DNA of 64,000 bases, from positions 12,400,001 to 12,464,000 of the forward strand of contig OU452210.1 of NCBI GenBank assembly GCA_911728435.2, in the 5' to 3' direction. The first letter of the stretch is position 1, and every line of letters begins with the position of its first letter. The stretch comes from Apoderus coryli. Lineage: Eukaryota > Arthropoda > Insecta > Coleoptera > Attelabidae. Under the pieces are notes generated by a model. The model had not been told where the DNA came from. It saw only the letters and a program-made list of their open reading frames with translations, and searched no databases. The translations under genes and the position numbers were made by a program. This document shows, in pieces, positions 50,563 to 61,994 of the stretch.

Positions 50563-50924
50563 CTTCTAATAAAGTTAAAATTTTTATTCAAGATTTAAAA
50601 AAAAATCTAGATACATCTTTTTACGAAAAAAATATTATTTTACTTCCACCAGTGGTGTGCGTACGAGCACATCTTTGCACAATTTTAATACAAAATATAA
50701 TACGCCACTGATTTTTTTAGAAGAAAACATTATTTCTAGAATTCTCTATGAATTAGCAACAAAAAAAGGCTCTTTACTTTTTTTCGTTTGACACACCGTT
50801 TGCAAGTAAAAAATTAAAATACCTACTGATTTCCGAAAAAAAAAATAAACAAAAACGAAAATAAGAAATTTCGTTAGTGGCTTTCAGCAACAATAACAAA
50901 ATGAGAGAAAACTGAAAGTAAAAT
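50563..50924. other. AT-rich spacer
   Basis: No feature recognised between the hAT-like element and the transposase relic. Confidence 0.45.
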
Positions 50925-51358
50925 CACAAAAATGTAGTCCACCCACCTCAATACATTTTTGACACCTTTTCACTAACGAATTTATTGCAGCAGATACTTC
51001 ATGCGGATTTCACCGCATATCCTTGCAGGCTTGCTGAATTCTTAAAATTAAATATTCCCTTGTTAACACGGGATTAGCATAGTGCCCCAAACGTAAAAGT
51101 CTAGCGGATTGGTCCAATACCATTAACCACGTCATTTCTCCCTAGCCGGCCAATCCATCGTTCACGATGGCTCTTACAGCTACTCCAAAATGTTCCATCC
51201 AGTTGTATCCAACTCTCATGCCTTAAATTAATGGGTCCATCCTTTAAGTTGTCCAGTAGATTATTGTTAATAGACTCCAAAAACAGTTCCGAGTTCAACC
51301 TTGGGGGGTAGGAAATGTGGACCTCAAACATTACCATTAGTAACGCCCTACCAAACAA
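50925..51358 (-). mobile_element. DUF4817-type transposase relic, central and C-terminal
   Basis: The 85-codon minus frame 51101-51358 reads PPRLNSELFLESINNNL, then NLRHESWIQLDGTFWS and RERWIGRLGRNDVVNGIGPI. This corresponds to PPRLNGxxYLxFLxxxL...IRRxMWFQHDGAPAH...RWIGRGGPIxW. The acidic residue of HDGAPAH is kept as LDGTFWS. A frameshift follows, then NPLDFYVWG, TREYLILRIQQACKDMR, and CQKCIEVGGLHF at about 50927-50962. The SPDLTP portion is partly deleted. Several shifts make it inactive. It diverges from the copy at 48138 and represents another subfamily. Confidence 0.7.
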
Positions 51359-52027
51359 TGATCTTAGCCGAATTTCTGGAAAATGGACGCATATTTAGCA
51401 AATATTGTATATTATAGATAGTACTAAACAGAACAGTGTGTTGTCGCGTCTAAAATCCTTGGTTGACGAGTTTTTATACTACACAGCATACCAGTCGTCT
51501 CAAATTTTCTTACTAAATCAAGTACATATTGGTGGTTTGTATTTTTACTGCTGTTGTCCTACGAACACAACGAGTTTCACTTCCGGAAAAGTAGATTATC
51601 TCTGTTGCCTCTGCCAATGTATAAACCATTTTTGAAGAACTCTTATACAGTTGTATTCATAAAACAATTCTAAGCATTTAATGATAAAGTATGTACCAGC
51701 GTTTTATACCTATTTTTTCCTATTTTATTTAGTCATTTACTATGCTTTTCATGCCTGTATCTCAGAAACGGATCCAACAATTTCATTTATTCTTGGCATA
51801 CAGATAAAACATTTTAAGCTGCTTAATATGACGTGTCACAAGACAGGGGATGACATTATAAAATTGGGGTGGCAGAATTCAACCAACAATGGTTTGGATG
51901 CTCCCCCTCAAAAACAAAATGACAGCCGTCTCTACTTTAGATGACGAGTTGTTCTTGGTGGCAAGTTTAAAATGAAAGTACTGTATCTTTTTAAATATTA
52001 TATATTTTTGAGTTCTATATGACCCAT
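51359..52027. other. Spacer with repeat-like sequence
   Basis: Two AT-driven plus frames (51405-51635, 51681-51944). 51755-51945 has the look of a transposon leader (ATCTCAGAAACGGATCCAAC, GACGTGTCACAAGACAGGGG) and could belong to a DUF4817-type element. Confidence 0.35.
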
Positions 52028-52064
52028 AATAATAGTAATATTTGCTTTATTGCTCAACAGAAAA
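52028..52064 (-). mobile_element. LINE 3' tail (minus strand)
   Basis: In reverse complement it reads CTGTTGAGCAATAAAGCAAA followed by (TATTA)-like repeats, the same design as the tail at 41372-41406. The coding sequence expected at higher coordinates is not recognisable up to 52630. Confidence 0.4.
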
Positions 52065-53785
52065 AGCAATCTTAAAAATTATAATCTAACCAAGTGATTA
52101 CATACATTAAAAACAGTCCATGCACAAACTGAACATAAAAAAACCTTTGACAAATTTGACAGGATGGCTATAGATCGGTAATTTAGGCTCACCCCGTATA
52201 TACCTAATTATCTTATGCTCACCACCTTCATCCCTCAACATGTTTAACTCTTTCTGAAGAGCCTGATAAACTCTCTCTGCAACTTAGTTTTGTCCTTCCT
52301 AAATCTAATATTGGAATTAGCATTATTTTCAGTTCGGAGTAACATTCGCGCATCAGCCCAAAATCATTTTAATTGGGCGCACTTTGTTAGGTATATAATT
52401 CGCCAGTCTATAAAACCTCATAGTTCCCTCTTCTATCTATCTTCTAGGGAAGAATTTCGTATCTTTAATTCAAATGGTTCTACCCTTTTGGTATGGTTCC
52501 GGTTTTGTTCCCCTAGAGAATTATTATGTTCCATGATAGCATTAAGCTTCGCGATAAAATTTTTGAACTTGTCTGTTCATTTGCCCCAGAATCATCCCAT
52601 GAACAGTGAGTTTAATATGTGAAGAGCAAAGAACCTAAAAAAGTGCATAAAACACGCCTATGCTGTTTGCTAGTCCATTTACTCCTAATGAATGGAATTT
52701 TTCTGACAATTAAAATCTGAATGCCGAAAGGAGAAATTATTCGAAATTTATTATCGATTATAAATTACTATAATAGATCCCTTCCTCGAGTGTCTAAAGG
52801 TGTGTTTTAACGTATATTTGAATACACAGACTCGAGTGAATTTTTGAGTATTTTATTTTAGGGTGCTGCAATATGACTTTTTCTCTCTAAAGAGAAATAT
52901 GCAAAAATGTGCACAAGCAACGAACATTTTATTGAGAAAAGTAATCCAATCATGATCTACATATATATTAAAGTATTTTATATCTAAATTACTATTTTAT
53001 TTAGATTTTCGTCAGTAACCTGTTTTGACACAAGATAAGATCAATAAATAACATCAATGTGCTTTTACTACAGATTTTAAACCATTGCCTTGCTGCATGT
53101 TAATAAAGCCAAACAGTAGTAAATGCTTCTAAAAATATATCCGTTTGTTTTGATTTAAATCATTGGTAAAAATATGATGAGTTTCTCGACCACTTGGAAA
53201 TACATATATATAGATGAAAATTATTATTTCAAGAAAATAATTTTACATGATTTTAACTTCTATGTTGTTGCTCAAATTCTAACATTGCTGATTCTAAGTT
53301 AAAGGAAATTCTGAGATACCCTTCCCATCAAAATTTGGCACAATTTCAAAGTTAATTTTCTCGCAAACTGCTGAATCGATTTGGAAATTTTTTTACGTGC
53401 GATTATCATTTTTTTCTGAATCAAATACCTAGTCTCAATGAGTATCTCTTAAGTTGAGTTTATAAACTTTCCGTTACCTTGTATTGTTCATAATTCGCAT
53501 TTGCCGTTCGTCGTTTAGACTTGTCGAAGTTTTTTCTTTGACGTTTGCGTTCGCAAATCGGCGAATAAGAAAATTCCTAATTATCACGTAAAGGACTGCT
53601 ATTTATTATTATGTGAGGGAGGTTGATGTTTGGGAGTTGGTAAATTAACATAAAGCTGAAATATTTGAGTTCTAATTACATTGATTAAAATTTTGATGTA
53701 AGCATCTCTGGGGAATATAAATTTCAGCATTTGATGGAATATATGATATTATTTTTCAGAAAACAGTCAATTTAAAAATATACAG
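52065..53785. other. Spacer
   Basis: The 110-codon plus frame 52290-52622 has no recognised domain; the region may be untranslated or decayed LINE sequence belonging to the tail at 52028. The rest is AT-rich. Confidence 0.35.
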
Positions 53786-54010
53786 GCTGTTACAAAAAGA
53801 CGCGGCAATTTCTCAGGTCATTTGATGAAAAAATAGTTAATTTTATTTTCTTTTTCTTTGAAATATAGCAGCGTTTTGCTAGAAATAGGGAGCTTACATG
53901 GCCCTAACTAGATCAAAAAATTATTGACAAAAAAATTGTACGCCACTGACACACAACTTTTTAATCCCTTGTATTTTTTTTATATGTTGCTTCATTTACG
54001 AGATAAAAAT
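53786..54010 (-). mobile_element. Solo 3' end of the DUF4817-type element family
   Basis: In reverse complement this stretch carries CGTAAATGAAGCAACATAT, GGCGTACAATTTTTTTGTC, CTAGTTAGGGCCATGTAAGC, TCCCTATTTCTAGCAA, CAAATGACCTGAGAAATTG and CTTTTTGTAACAGCCTGT. All are shared in order with 48320-48659. It includes no transposase codons, so it is a 5'-truncated or solo-end copy in the opposite orientation. Confidence 0.75.
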
Positions 54011-54449
54011 TTAAAACATTTGTCAACATAACATTTTTTGATTAATATACTTAGTTTGTTAGAAATAACACAATTATAATAATAATTAATATTAAAATTC
54101 TCCTAAAGATATCCTGTTTCCTCCATAATATGTTGAAATGTTAACTTCAAATCAAATACCTTTCCAAACATTACTCAGGGTTATTCTAATTATTTTCATT
54201 AGAGAGGCGTCACATCCCTTACACATTTAACATAAGTCTCTCTCTAATCCCATTTAAAAGGCTTATCCCGGCACATTAAGAGCTACAGCTACCGAACTTC
54301 CGCAAATTGTTATTGGCTTTGGATCCAGCTTCTATATTATTCACCTAAATTTACATATATGTATATCTTATCAAAATTCCCTGCTTTTTAAATTGATTTA
54401 TGCTAATGTAAAGGCATTTTTCGTTATTATGTTCCATATAATAACAGTA
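54011..54449. other. Spacer
   Basis: No feature recognised between the solo element end and the mariner relic. Confidence 0.45.
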
Positions 54450-54900
54450 TAGATAAAGGTACTTCCGATAAAAGAAAGCTAGATTTAATACAGTGAAAAA
54501 AATATTTGTGTGCGGAAATAATAAAAAATAATATAACCACAAAACAAAATTTTGACAAAACTCGATTTTATTATTAAACATAGTTGCTTTTGAGGGCAAT
54601 ACAACGACTACAGCGATTTTCCAACTTTTCGATGCCACTTTTATAGTACGATTTCTCTTTCTCGTCAAAATAGGCCTCAGTTTCAGCGATGACTTCCTCA
54701 TTGGACTTAAATTTCTTTCCAGCAACCATTCTATTGAGATCTGAAAACAGGAAAAAGTCACTAGGGGCCAAATCTGGAGAATACGTTGCGTGGGTAAGCA
54801 ATTCGAAGCCCAATTCATTCACTTTTACCATAGTTTTCATCGATTTATGACACGGTGCAGTGGTGTTTGGTGAAACAAAATTTTTTTTATACAATACAAG
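54450..54900 (-). mobile_element. Mariner transposase relic, C-terminal third
   Basis: The 106-codon minus frame 54574-54894 reads APCHKSMKTMVKVNELGFEL, YSPDLAPSDFFLFSDLNRM, GKKFKSNEEVIAETEAYFDE and GIEKLENRCSRCIALKSNYV. It belongs to the same family as 23061-23690. The third Asp box (SPDLAPSD) is intact, but the second (HQDNAPCH) is corrupted to SPNTTAPCH. Unlike the other copy, its C-terminus stays in frame to a natural stop, so the two copies carry different lesions. It is cut off near 54900. The 155-codon minus frame 54351-54818 is out of frame. Confidence 0.8.
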
Positions 54901-55533
54901 ATGTTTAAAATTAAAATTTGTACTGTTGTAGGCACCACGTGGATCATATCAAATTAACAGGTTTTCATCCCCTGCCAGCCTCAGATAAAGGGTTACGTAC
55001 GCACTTGTTGTCTCAAAATAGAACAAAAAATCTTCAATATATTTATAAACCTGAACGAAAATGCCATAAATGATCGATACAAAAACATCTACGTTATTAA
55101 TGATATCGATATCAAAAAATGTTTGTTTACTGTCCTATTTCTTGTCGTAAATTTTATATGTGGTTATGTATGATTATTACGAGAAATAATAATAATTTGA
55201 CATCAGCATTGTTTTTGCAGTTGTAAATAATGATTTATAGTTCAATCACTTGATAGTCAGTCTTTGATGTCAAACTCCAGTACGCTAAATACAACTAACT
55301 TTATCACATCAAACAACTTAATTTTCTCAACAGCTGCATCGATATATATATATATATTGTATTAAGAACCTCGACCTCTGTAAATCAAATTATTTAATTT
55401 TATTTATAATAAAAATCTGCATGTGAGAAAGTCAATGTGCTAATGTTCATTAGCTATACTTGATTCCAGCCAGAGGCGTACATATAACAGACATTTTAGT
55501 AGACTGCTTTAAATTTTACAATATATTCAATTG
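54901..55533. other. Spacer
   Basis: Contains only the AT microsatellite. Confidence 0.45.
55342..55358. repeat. (AT)n microsatellite
   Basis: About eight AT units following CAGCTGCATCG. Confidence 0.7.
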
Positions 55534-55690
55534 AAGGCAAAAATGACATCTGGTCCTGATGATGTTCCAGCTTTCGCTCTATGAGATTCTCCCTTTATCC
55601 TAAACAAACCTTTGTAGACCATTATTAATTCGTCTCTCAAGTCTCAGAAATTTCCTAATGCGTGTATTATTCACAACATATCATCTAATA
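55534..55690 (+). mobile_element. LINE reverse-transcriptase N-terminal scrap, copy A
   Basis: The plus strand reads KAKMTSGPDDVPAFAL, stop, DSPFILNKPL, then TIINSSLKSQKFPNA. This matches reverse-transcriptase motifs 0-1 of Jockey/CR1-group LINEs (KSxGPDGIPxFxLKDCxxxLxxPLxxIFNxSLxxGxFPxxW). In an intact element this block should come after the sequence found at 55780-56165, so A and B are separate copies or a rearrangement. Confidence 0.6.
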
Positions 55691-55779
55691 CTGACTGATC
55701 AAACAATTTTACATAACAAATAGTATCTGGGAGACGATTTCCTAGTTACTACTCCACTAATCTGATTGGAGTTTCAGAT

Positions 55780-56520
55780 AAATGAATGTTATCGGTCTTA
55801 TGTGGAGGAGGTTGAACGTAACATAGCCAGTGATTCTAAACGGTTTTGGTCATTCTATACCAATAGAAGGAGCGCTCGAGAATACCTGGAGTTATGACTT
55901 ACAATGGTTTGGACTCCTCAGGAGATAAATGACTCATTTGTCACTTACAGAGAGTTCGAGAGTGTTTATGCTGATTCGATTTTAGATATTTCTCCTGATA
56001 TTTTAAGTGTGAACTCTGATCACATTATTGTGCCTCATATTGACGCATATGACATAATGAAAGCTGCGAAAAACTTAAGGCAAGCGTCACAGTAGGTATT
56101 GATGGCAATCCATCTTTTTCTGCCAAGGACTGTGTTGTGTTCTTGTGTCGTTGGTTATATGGGTGAATGTGATAGGATCTCAACATAGTGAATGATTGGT
56201 GTCAAGTAAATAAATTGTTTCTGGATAGATGGATTTGATTCTAAAAGTTTACTTGCCTGTCGAAATTTTCTCTTTAAAATAGTTTGACTTTGTTTTCACT
56301 CTAGATAAACTAGCAATTTATTGTTTTTTATATTTATTTTTCAAATTCATCTGGTGATGGAGATTGGTAGTGGATATGTTGAACATTTAATAGACTAAAA
56401 CCTTCAGTTCAGCTATTTCAACCGTTCTGATGTCTACCGAACATGTTCCTCCTGATTTCTGTATTATTTTATTGTTGTATTATATTCATGACAAAATCCA
56501 TGAATAAATGAGCAAGAAAT
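55780..56520 (+). mobile_element. LINE relic, copy B: pre-RT linker, RT start and 3' part with a deletion
   Basis: The plus strand reads YRSYVEEVERNIASDSKRFW, SARE, a shifted frame with NDSFVTYREFESVYADSILD and ISPDIL, then DIMKAAKNLRQAS and VGIDGNPSFSAKDCVVF. This is the linker between endonuclease and reverse transcriptase, followed by RT motif 0. It then jumps to DLNIVNDWCQVNKLFLD (about 56178-56228), a post-YADD segment, so the palm with the catalytic YADD is deleted. A 3' part without recognisable frame ends near CATGAATAAATGAGC (about 56500-56514). The 63-codon frame 55904-56095 is a genuine piece of this relic. Confidence 0.65.
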
Positions 56521-59500
56521 CGTCAGAAATATTTTTGATTGTTGGTAAATATTTAACTGTTTAGTTAGTTACGCCAGTGGGATTCATTATACCAGTTACT
56601 AGAATTCGCATATTGGAAAACACACAATTGTCCCGACGATGCATGTAGTTGACATAATCAAGGGTGTATTAACCAATATGAATGTAAGTAATTAATTAAA
56701 TAAATTTAAATTCACTTCGTTGTAGTGTTAAACACATTAAATTCAACACCAAACCAAAGGTTTTAAAAAGAAATCAACATAAACTAACTGAAACTAACGA
56801 TTTATAATTGTTCTTAGCCATGTCTATGTGCATGAATGTTTACACCTAATTATTGATATTTGTTTTGTCCTGCCCAAACATGCAAATATCGTCTGACTAT
56901 ACGTTGTTAATTAAAGCTTATAATTTGAAGTCAGTGTGCAATTATTTGGATTCGGCAAATGCAGTAGTATATTATGGATATCTTAAGACAACGATGACAA
57001 TTTTACCTCTAATTGATTCAAATCACACAATTGCCGTAAAAGCTCACCATTTTTGCATTAGGTATTGTATTCACAACTTCAAGTAACAAAAACTAAATGT
57101 GAAACATATCATCAGGATTGTCAAATTTATATTAGCTAACGTTTCGCTGATTGTTGATCCTGAGGTATTATTTTTCAGTTTCACAATGTTACTTCAAATG
57201 TATTGTAAGATCATTGTTAATAAAGTATAAAGCATAATAACGTAGATTGCCAAAAAAAACTATTGTCAAACAATGCTAGTTAATGAGGCAGCACAAATAG
57301 GGTGACCAGAGTGAACATTTCTTTCTCTAAATTGTTTTTTTCGATGACGAACAATGTAATTATTGATTCTTATCATTATACGGGTTCGTCCTGTATATTA
57401 TATAGTTGATTAAAGCGGTCGGGACAGAATAGCAATATAAACTGTCTACATGACTTCGAGTTCCATTAGACTTTCTTTTTACTACTTCTTGGTAGCGTAT
57501 ATAGGCTAAAAAAGATAGGCTTCCCGGTCATCAAATTGGACACATCGGAAAATCATTTGGGAAATTTATTTTCACTCCGAATTTCTTCAACTTTATAGTG
57601 TAAGTTTGAAAAGTTTTTCTTAAAACTCCCTTATTTCAACTAAGTTATGTATAATGTCTACCATAAAAACCACAAAATGATATCATATAAATTTCATAGT
57701 AACATCGTATAGATATCTATATTTCTGTAGGATTTGGAGGAAGAATGGTATAAAATGACAGAATTATATTTGGGTTTCAATACTCAAATCATAAACTAGA
57801 ACTTTTTCTATGAAGGTTTTGAGGTATGGGATATTCAAGTCAATTTATAACGTACAAAAAAAATTGTATATACCTCATTCGTTCGATTGATAATTACAAA
57901 AAAATGGTTTTTAATGACTGTTGTTTTGGCAGCACTAGAAAATCCGAGATGCAGTATTTAGAAAGTTGATGTTGTCTTGCTTCGTCGGAGTCACTTTTCC
58001 AAAATATTTCAGCCTTTTGCAGTGGTCTCTGTTGCTTCCTAGCAAAAACGACATTTATCGTTCTCACACACATGCCCATCTTTTTGCGGTGATACCTCAC
58101 TGGGTTCGATAAGCTTCGATTGGCTGTTGACTCCGAGGGCCTAAAGAACAACTTCTTTCATTTGTCTTAGAGTTGGAGTAATTCCTCCAGTATGACTTTA
58201 ATGATTGTTGCTTTTCTCGTTTATGCATAACGAAGAGTTTAGTCTTTAATTAGGTCAAAGTTATTTTTTTATTGTAAGAGTTGGCTGGAGTTCTCTCCGG
58301 CCGGAGTCGAGAATTGACGGTCTGCTTGCTAGGTCACTATTATGGACCTCCCACTGCTACTCCCTGTCATTAATTTAATAATATGTGGATGGAAAAAGTG
58401 TGTCTATATATGGTAAGTTTATGAAATGATAGGAAACATATTTTTAAGAAAATATATTATTGTAAGGCTGAAGGACTTCGGTCAATGTTCTTTTGGGGTT
58501 TGTACCAATATATTACGTTTTATTATTATGATTGTAATTAAATTTGTTGATAATACGAGTGCCATGGTTGCATTAATAATACAATACGTATTATTTTTGT
58601 GCGGTGTATGCTGAAATCGCATGAATAGTTTACAGAAGGGTGTTGATATAGAGACAATGATTTCAAGCTGAGAAATTTCTAACTCCTTACTGGAGTAATT
58701 ATAATGGTTACCTAATTGTTTCTTAATGGGACAATTCAACTATATTTCTTATGTGTAATTAAAGTTCAGTATTGTGTTTATAATTAAATTCATTTTTTAC
58801 GGGGGTGTTTTGCAATACTCAAGTGTTTTTCCCCCGTCAAATGATGTCTTTTTGCAGTTCGTCCGTCAATAAGTCTGCAAGGAATTCACGCGTTGTAATA
58901 CATCTGGTGATTATGATGCTGCGTTCCATCGAAGACGTTTAGATTAATTAATGCTCAAAACGCATTTTCGCAAAGAATAATAGAGTTTAGTTGAGAATAA
59001 TGTTTATAATTCAGATCAAATATACCTCTTAAATCTAGTTTGATATAATTGAATTTACTCATATATTTTAGGTAACATTAATAAAATGCTTTAATTGCTG
59101 TTAGCGGTAACAACATGGGCCAATTAGAGGCAATGTAAAACAAAGCGTGACCTGACAAAACCACATGCCGCATATGTTTTATTGAGTGGCTATTATGTGA
59201 AATAAACTAAATAGCTGGAAATAAGTAGTATTTATCGTTTTCATTACTTTTTACGTTATTTCTCACGTTTAATAATTTGAGGGCAATCGACCAGTTGATA
59301 CACCTTTAATGCATCAACGAATCATAGAAACCATTCGAATCACAGCTAGACTAACAATTTATACATACCCGGTAATTATATTTTTCAGGAAATAATGCTT
59401 AAACAGCTAATTATCCCGGTGAGGGGGTGGTTAAATAATTTTGCTTAGACAAATAAGGTAGACGTTCTATGTTTTACCACCAGAAACCCAGAGTAGTCAC

Positions 59501-59539
59501 ACACTTATGTCAGGCTCAAACGCTCATTGAGCGAAAAAA
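56521..59539. other. AT-rich spacer
   Basis: The 85-codon minus frame 57894-58151 (KMGMCVRTINVVFARKQQRP) is polar and GC-richer but unassigned. ACGGGGG (58799) and CCCCCGT (58831) form a short inverted repeat. Frames 58426-58739 overlap on opposite strands. Confidence 0.35.
57139..57165 (-). repeat. Retroelement-end motif CTCAGGATCAACAATCAGCGAAACG
   Basis: The minus strand reads CTCAGGATCAACAATCAGCG followed by AAACGTT, the CTGAxGAT...CGAAACG layout seen at the ends of several insect retroelements. Related motifs are at 15440-15475, 31753-31781 and 60243-60277. Confidence 0.35.
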
Positions 59540-59745
59540 TAGTCCACAACGGATTGTGGCTTCTTTAAAACATCCACCTCCACATAAACATCAGTTTTCG
59601 CGCGCCAAATTGCACCCTAACGAGCTTCAACCCACTTGAATAGCGCCTTGAGGCCATGTGGCATACCCGAAAAGATCACATAACGAAATTCGTGTTGTGG
59701 CTTTCGGTATATTGGACTACAACGCATTAAACAATATCCATGACG
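59540..59745 (-). pseudogene. Unassigned coding-like relic
   Basis: The minus strand reads HEFRYVIFSGMPHGLKALFK then WVEAR, stop, GAIWRAKTDVYVEVDVLKKP and QSVVDYFFAQ. One internal stop interrupts an otherwise protein-like stretch of about 60 codons with GC-rich codons. I do not recognise the family; a transposon origin is likely given the surroundings. Confidence 0.3.
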
Positions 59746-61439
59746 CGTTCAGGATGTTAATAAAACTTTGTTCGTTATTTGATTTCAAAACCTTACTTAA
59801 TTTAACATAAAATGTAAGAGATATATATGTATGATTAGCTCATATGCATATCCATTCACAGAAACCACAATTAAGACTGAATAAGTAATGACAAGTTAAA
59901 ACCTATCCCTCGGATCATGCTTGAGTCGACTAGCGTTCAGAACGTTTTGCGACTTTCGCTATAGAGTGAAACAAATTTGTCAATACCAGACAAGCCAAGG
60001 TTCTATTTGATTGCACCTGTGATAATTTACACAAAACCCGCTGTAATTTTATATAAATCATATTTATACCCAACTAATTTTGTTAATTATGCTCACTTTA
60101 CATAATTGAATTGGTATGCAGAACATAAATATAAAATGGGGTATTATAACCATTTATGATTTATACGTAAGAAAAATAAAAGTCAAAACTCCACGAAATC
60201 AATTCAATACATCACCCTGGGAGTGCCAGGTGAAATTTACCATACCTGTTTCGAAGCTACTAGCTTCATCTTCAGTGGTAATATATCGAAAATTAGGGAA
60301 TTTAAAGCATTACAAGCATGCTAAGAGGGATGTGTCGAAGTCATTTCGAGGAAATATTTGTTAAGCTATTGAAATCGCGGCAAATCAGTACCTAAAAAAA
60401 AAATAAAAACATGAAGAAAAACTCACACTAAGACTGGGAAGCAAAATATTTTTTGTAATTGTAAAATTATTTTACGGGAAACCAACCTCAATCTAACTCT
60501 AGCAATATGTTTGAATAATAGGATCAAATTTACTTTTTAGGTGCTCTGTTACTGTTTTATTTGGTACAAAGCCAAGCTACCGTAATGGATGCTATCAAAT
60601 TCAACTACGTCTTATGAAACTTTTTATATCGACGTTTATAAAATTACCTAGATCAATATCTCAAAGAGGGTAATATTTTAATTAAACGAACCCTGGGAGA
60701 CATTAAATGACTTCCAGTATACTCCCTTATTAGTGACGCGCCTGTTGCAAATGCTAATGCATATAGACTTTTTGGCTGATTAAAACCAGCTATAGGTAAT
60801 AAATAGTCTGGCAAATGAAATACGCAAAAAAAAAAACATTCTTTGTGGCAACTTGTGTGTTTCTAACGATGATTGTACGCGAAATCAATAGCGCAAATTG
60901 GGATTGGGACACCCGTTATTATCCAGAAATGAGACTGTATGAGATTTCCCATTCATAGCACGAATATAATAGTCCCTACCACATAGAAACACGCACTGCC
61001 GTGTTAAATTAAATTGATACGTATCGTAAATAACTGTTTTTCTGAAAAACCTATTCAATATCGCATTTGGTGCAGCACCTGATAATTGCAAATACTAATG
61101 AACACAGTTAATTTTTCCATTTTATAGTTATATATAAATTCAGGCTTGAAATTCATACGCCTAAATGTAATAAATTTCGCTCCAGTTGACTTCAGTAACA
61201 TTCGTATCAAAATACTCATAGGATGTAGGAGTTTGTTGATGTATTTCGTTATAAAAATATTACAATTCTCGTATTATCCCCTAGAATGAAATACTTGTCA
61301 TATGCAGATAAACTTATTTTTGTTTTAAGACAACTTCATATATAATTGCAGCCAACTCTTATGTAAGATTGGTTGCTGTTTGAAGTTGTTATTGCAACTA
61401 CATTTTTCTAGTATATAGCTCACTTGTTGATATCATATT
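59746..61439. other. AT-rich spacer
   Basis: Apart from the motif at 60243, frames 60116-60364 and 60885-61091 have no recognised content. Confidence 0.4.
60243..60277 (-). repeat. Retroelement-end motif with hairpin
   Basis: The minus strand reads CACTGAAGATGAAGCTAGTA followed by GCTTCGAAACAGG, with an AAGCTAGTAGCTT stem between CTGAAGATG and CGAAAC. It has the same design as 31753-31781 and 57139-57165. Confidence 0.4.
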
Positions 61440-61726
61440 ATACACCTTGAAAGAAGAACGGACAAACGATGATCGCACCTCAAAACCTACACCAAAGAAG
61501 AAAGTAGCTTTTTTACCACTATCTCATTGTAGGTCACACATGGATCTTGTTTTATCATTTAGCGCATAGCACGTAATTCACCACGACCATGACGAAATTC
61601 TGCAAACCAATTTTACACTGCTTTCTCTGATTTGCAAAAGTAGACCGAAGCGATCTAATGCAACCTTGTGGTGCTAGGCCTTTTTTGAAATCGTAAAAAA
61701 TCATCCAATGAAAATCTTTATTCATT
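61440..61726 (-). mobile_element. Mariner transposase N-terminal relic
   Basis: The minus strand starts MNKDFHWMIFYDFKKGLAPQ and continues GCIRSLRSTFANQRK, then QCKIGLQNFVMVV and MIKQDPCVTYNEIV. This corresponds to the mariner helix-turn-helix region (FRWMIFYDFKxGLxPQQC...RTxYxWFxEFxxGR...MIxxDRxVTYxEIxxxL). Part of the GR-rich linker is deleted and frames shift. No catalytic region follows at lower coordinates. It belongs to a different subfamily from the 23061 and 54450 copies, closer in style to 43461-44563. Confidence 0.65.
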
Positions 61727-61757
61727 TTTTACAATCTTAACTCTCATCGTCAACAAA

Positions 61758-61994
61758 CTACTGAATCAGTTGGCTTCCTTTTTGTGAAACTGACGATACT
61801 GAAAAATGTTTGTCTGACATATAAATTACTGTCTTACGGTTTGTTCCGTAACTGAAGAGACTAATCGAGGTCGAAACAGTAGAATTGATGCCTTCTCCAG
61901 CAGAAAATGCAAACGTTAAGGTGTTATTAACCTCTACCGCTAACTGGATATTACTAGTTGGATATGAAAACGTATTGGACTGTGTCCAAAACAT
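61758..61994 (-). CDS. Unassigned 78-codon frame with protein-like composition
   Basis: The minus frame from ATG 61994 to TAG 61758 is rich in Ser, Thr, Val and Asn in alternating hydrophobic/polar order (NIQLAVEVNNTLTFAFSAGE, STSISLFSYGTNRKTVIYMS, SDKHFSVSSVSQ), which suggests beta strands. Third-position use looks coding rather than AT-driven. Upstream codons remain open for about eight codons to a TGA, so it may be the last exon or a fragment of a longer protein. A second minus frame (62039-62287, 82 codons) lies just upstream in another frame. No family is recognised; an insertion of foreign origin cannot be excluded. Confidence 0.3.
   Translation of the reverse strand: MFWTQSNTFSYPTSNIQLAVEVNNTLTFAFSAGEGINSTVSTSISLFSYGTNRKTVIYMSDKHFSVSSVSQKGSQLIQ

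Noticed and set aside
52290..52622. 110-codon plus frame
   Set aside because: No domain, phenylalanine/serine-rich, next to a minus-strand LINE tail; probably a chance opening.
54351..54818. 155-codon minus frame, one of the longest in the window
   Set aside because: Out of frame with the real mariner relic; its tail is AT-driven.
58799..58837. ACGGGGG...CCCCCGT inverted repeat
   Set aside because: Only seven paired bases with a loop of about 25; too weak for a separate feature.
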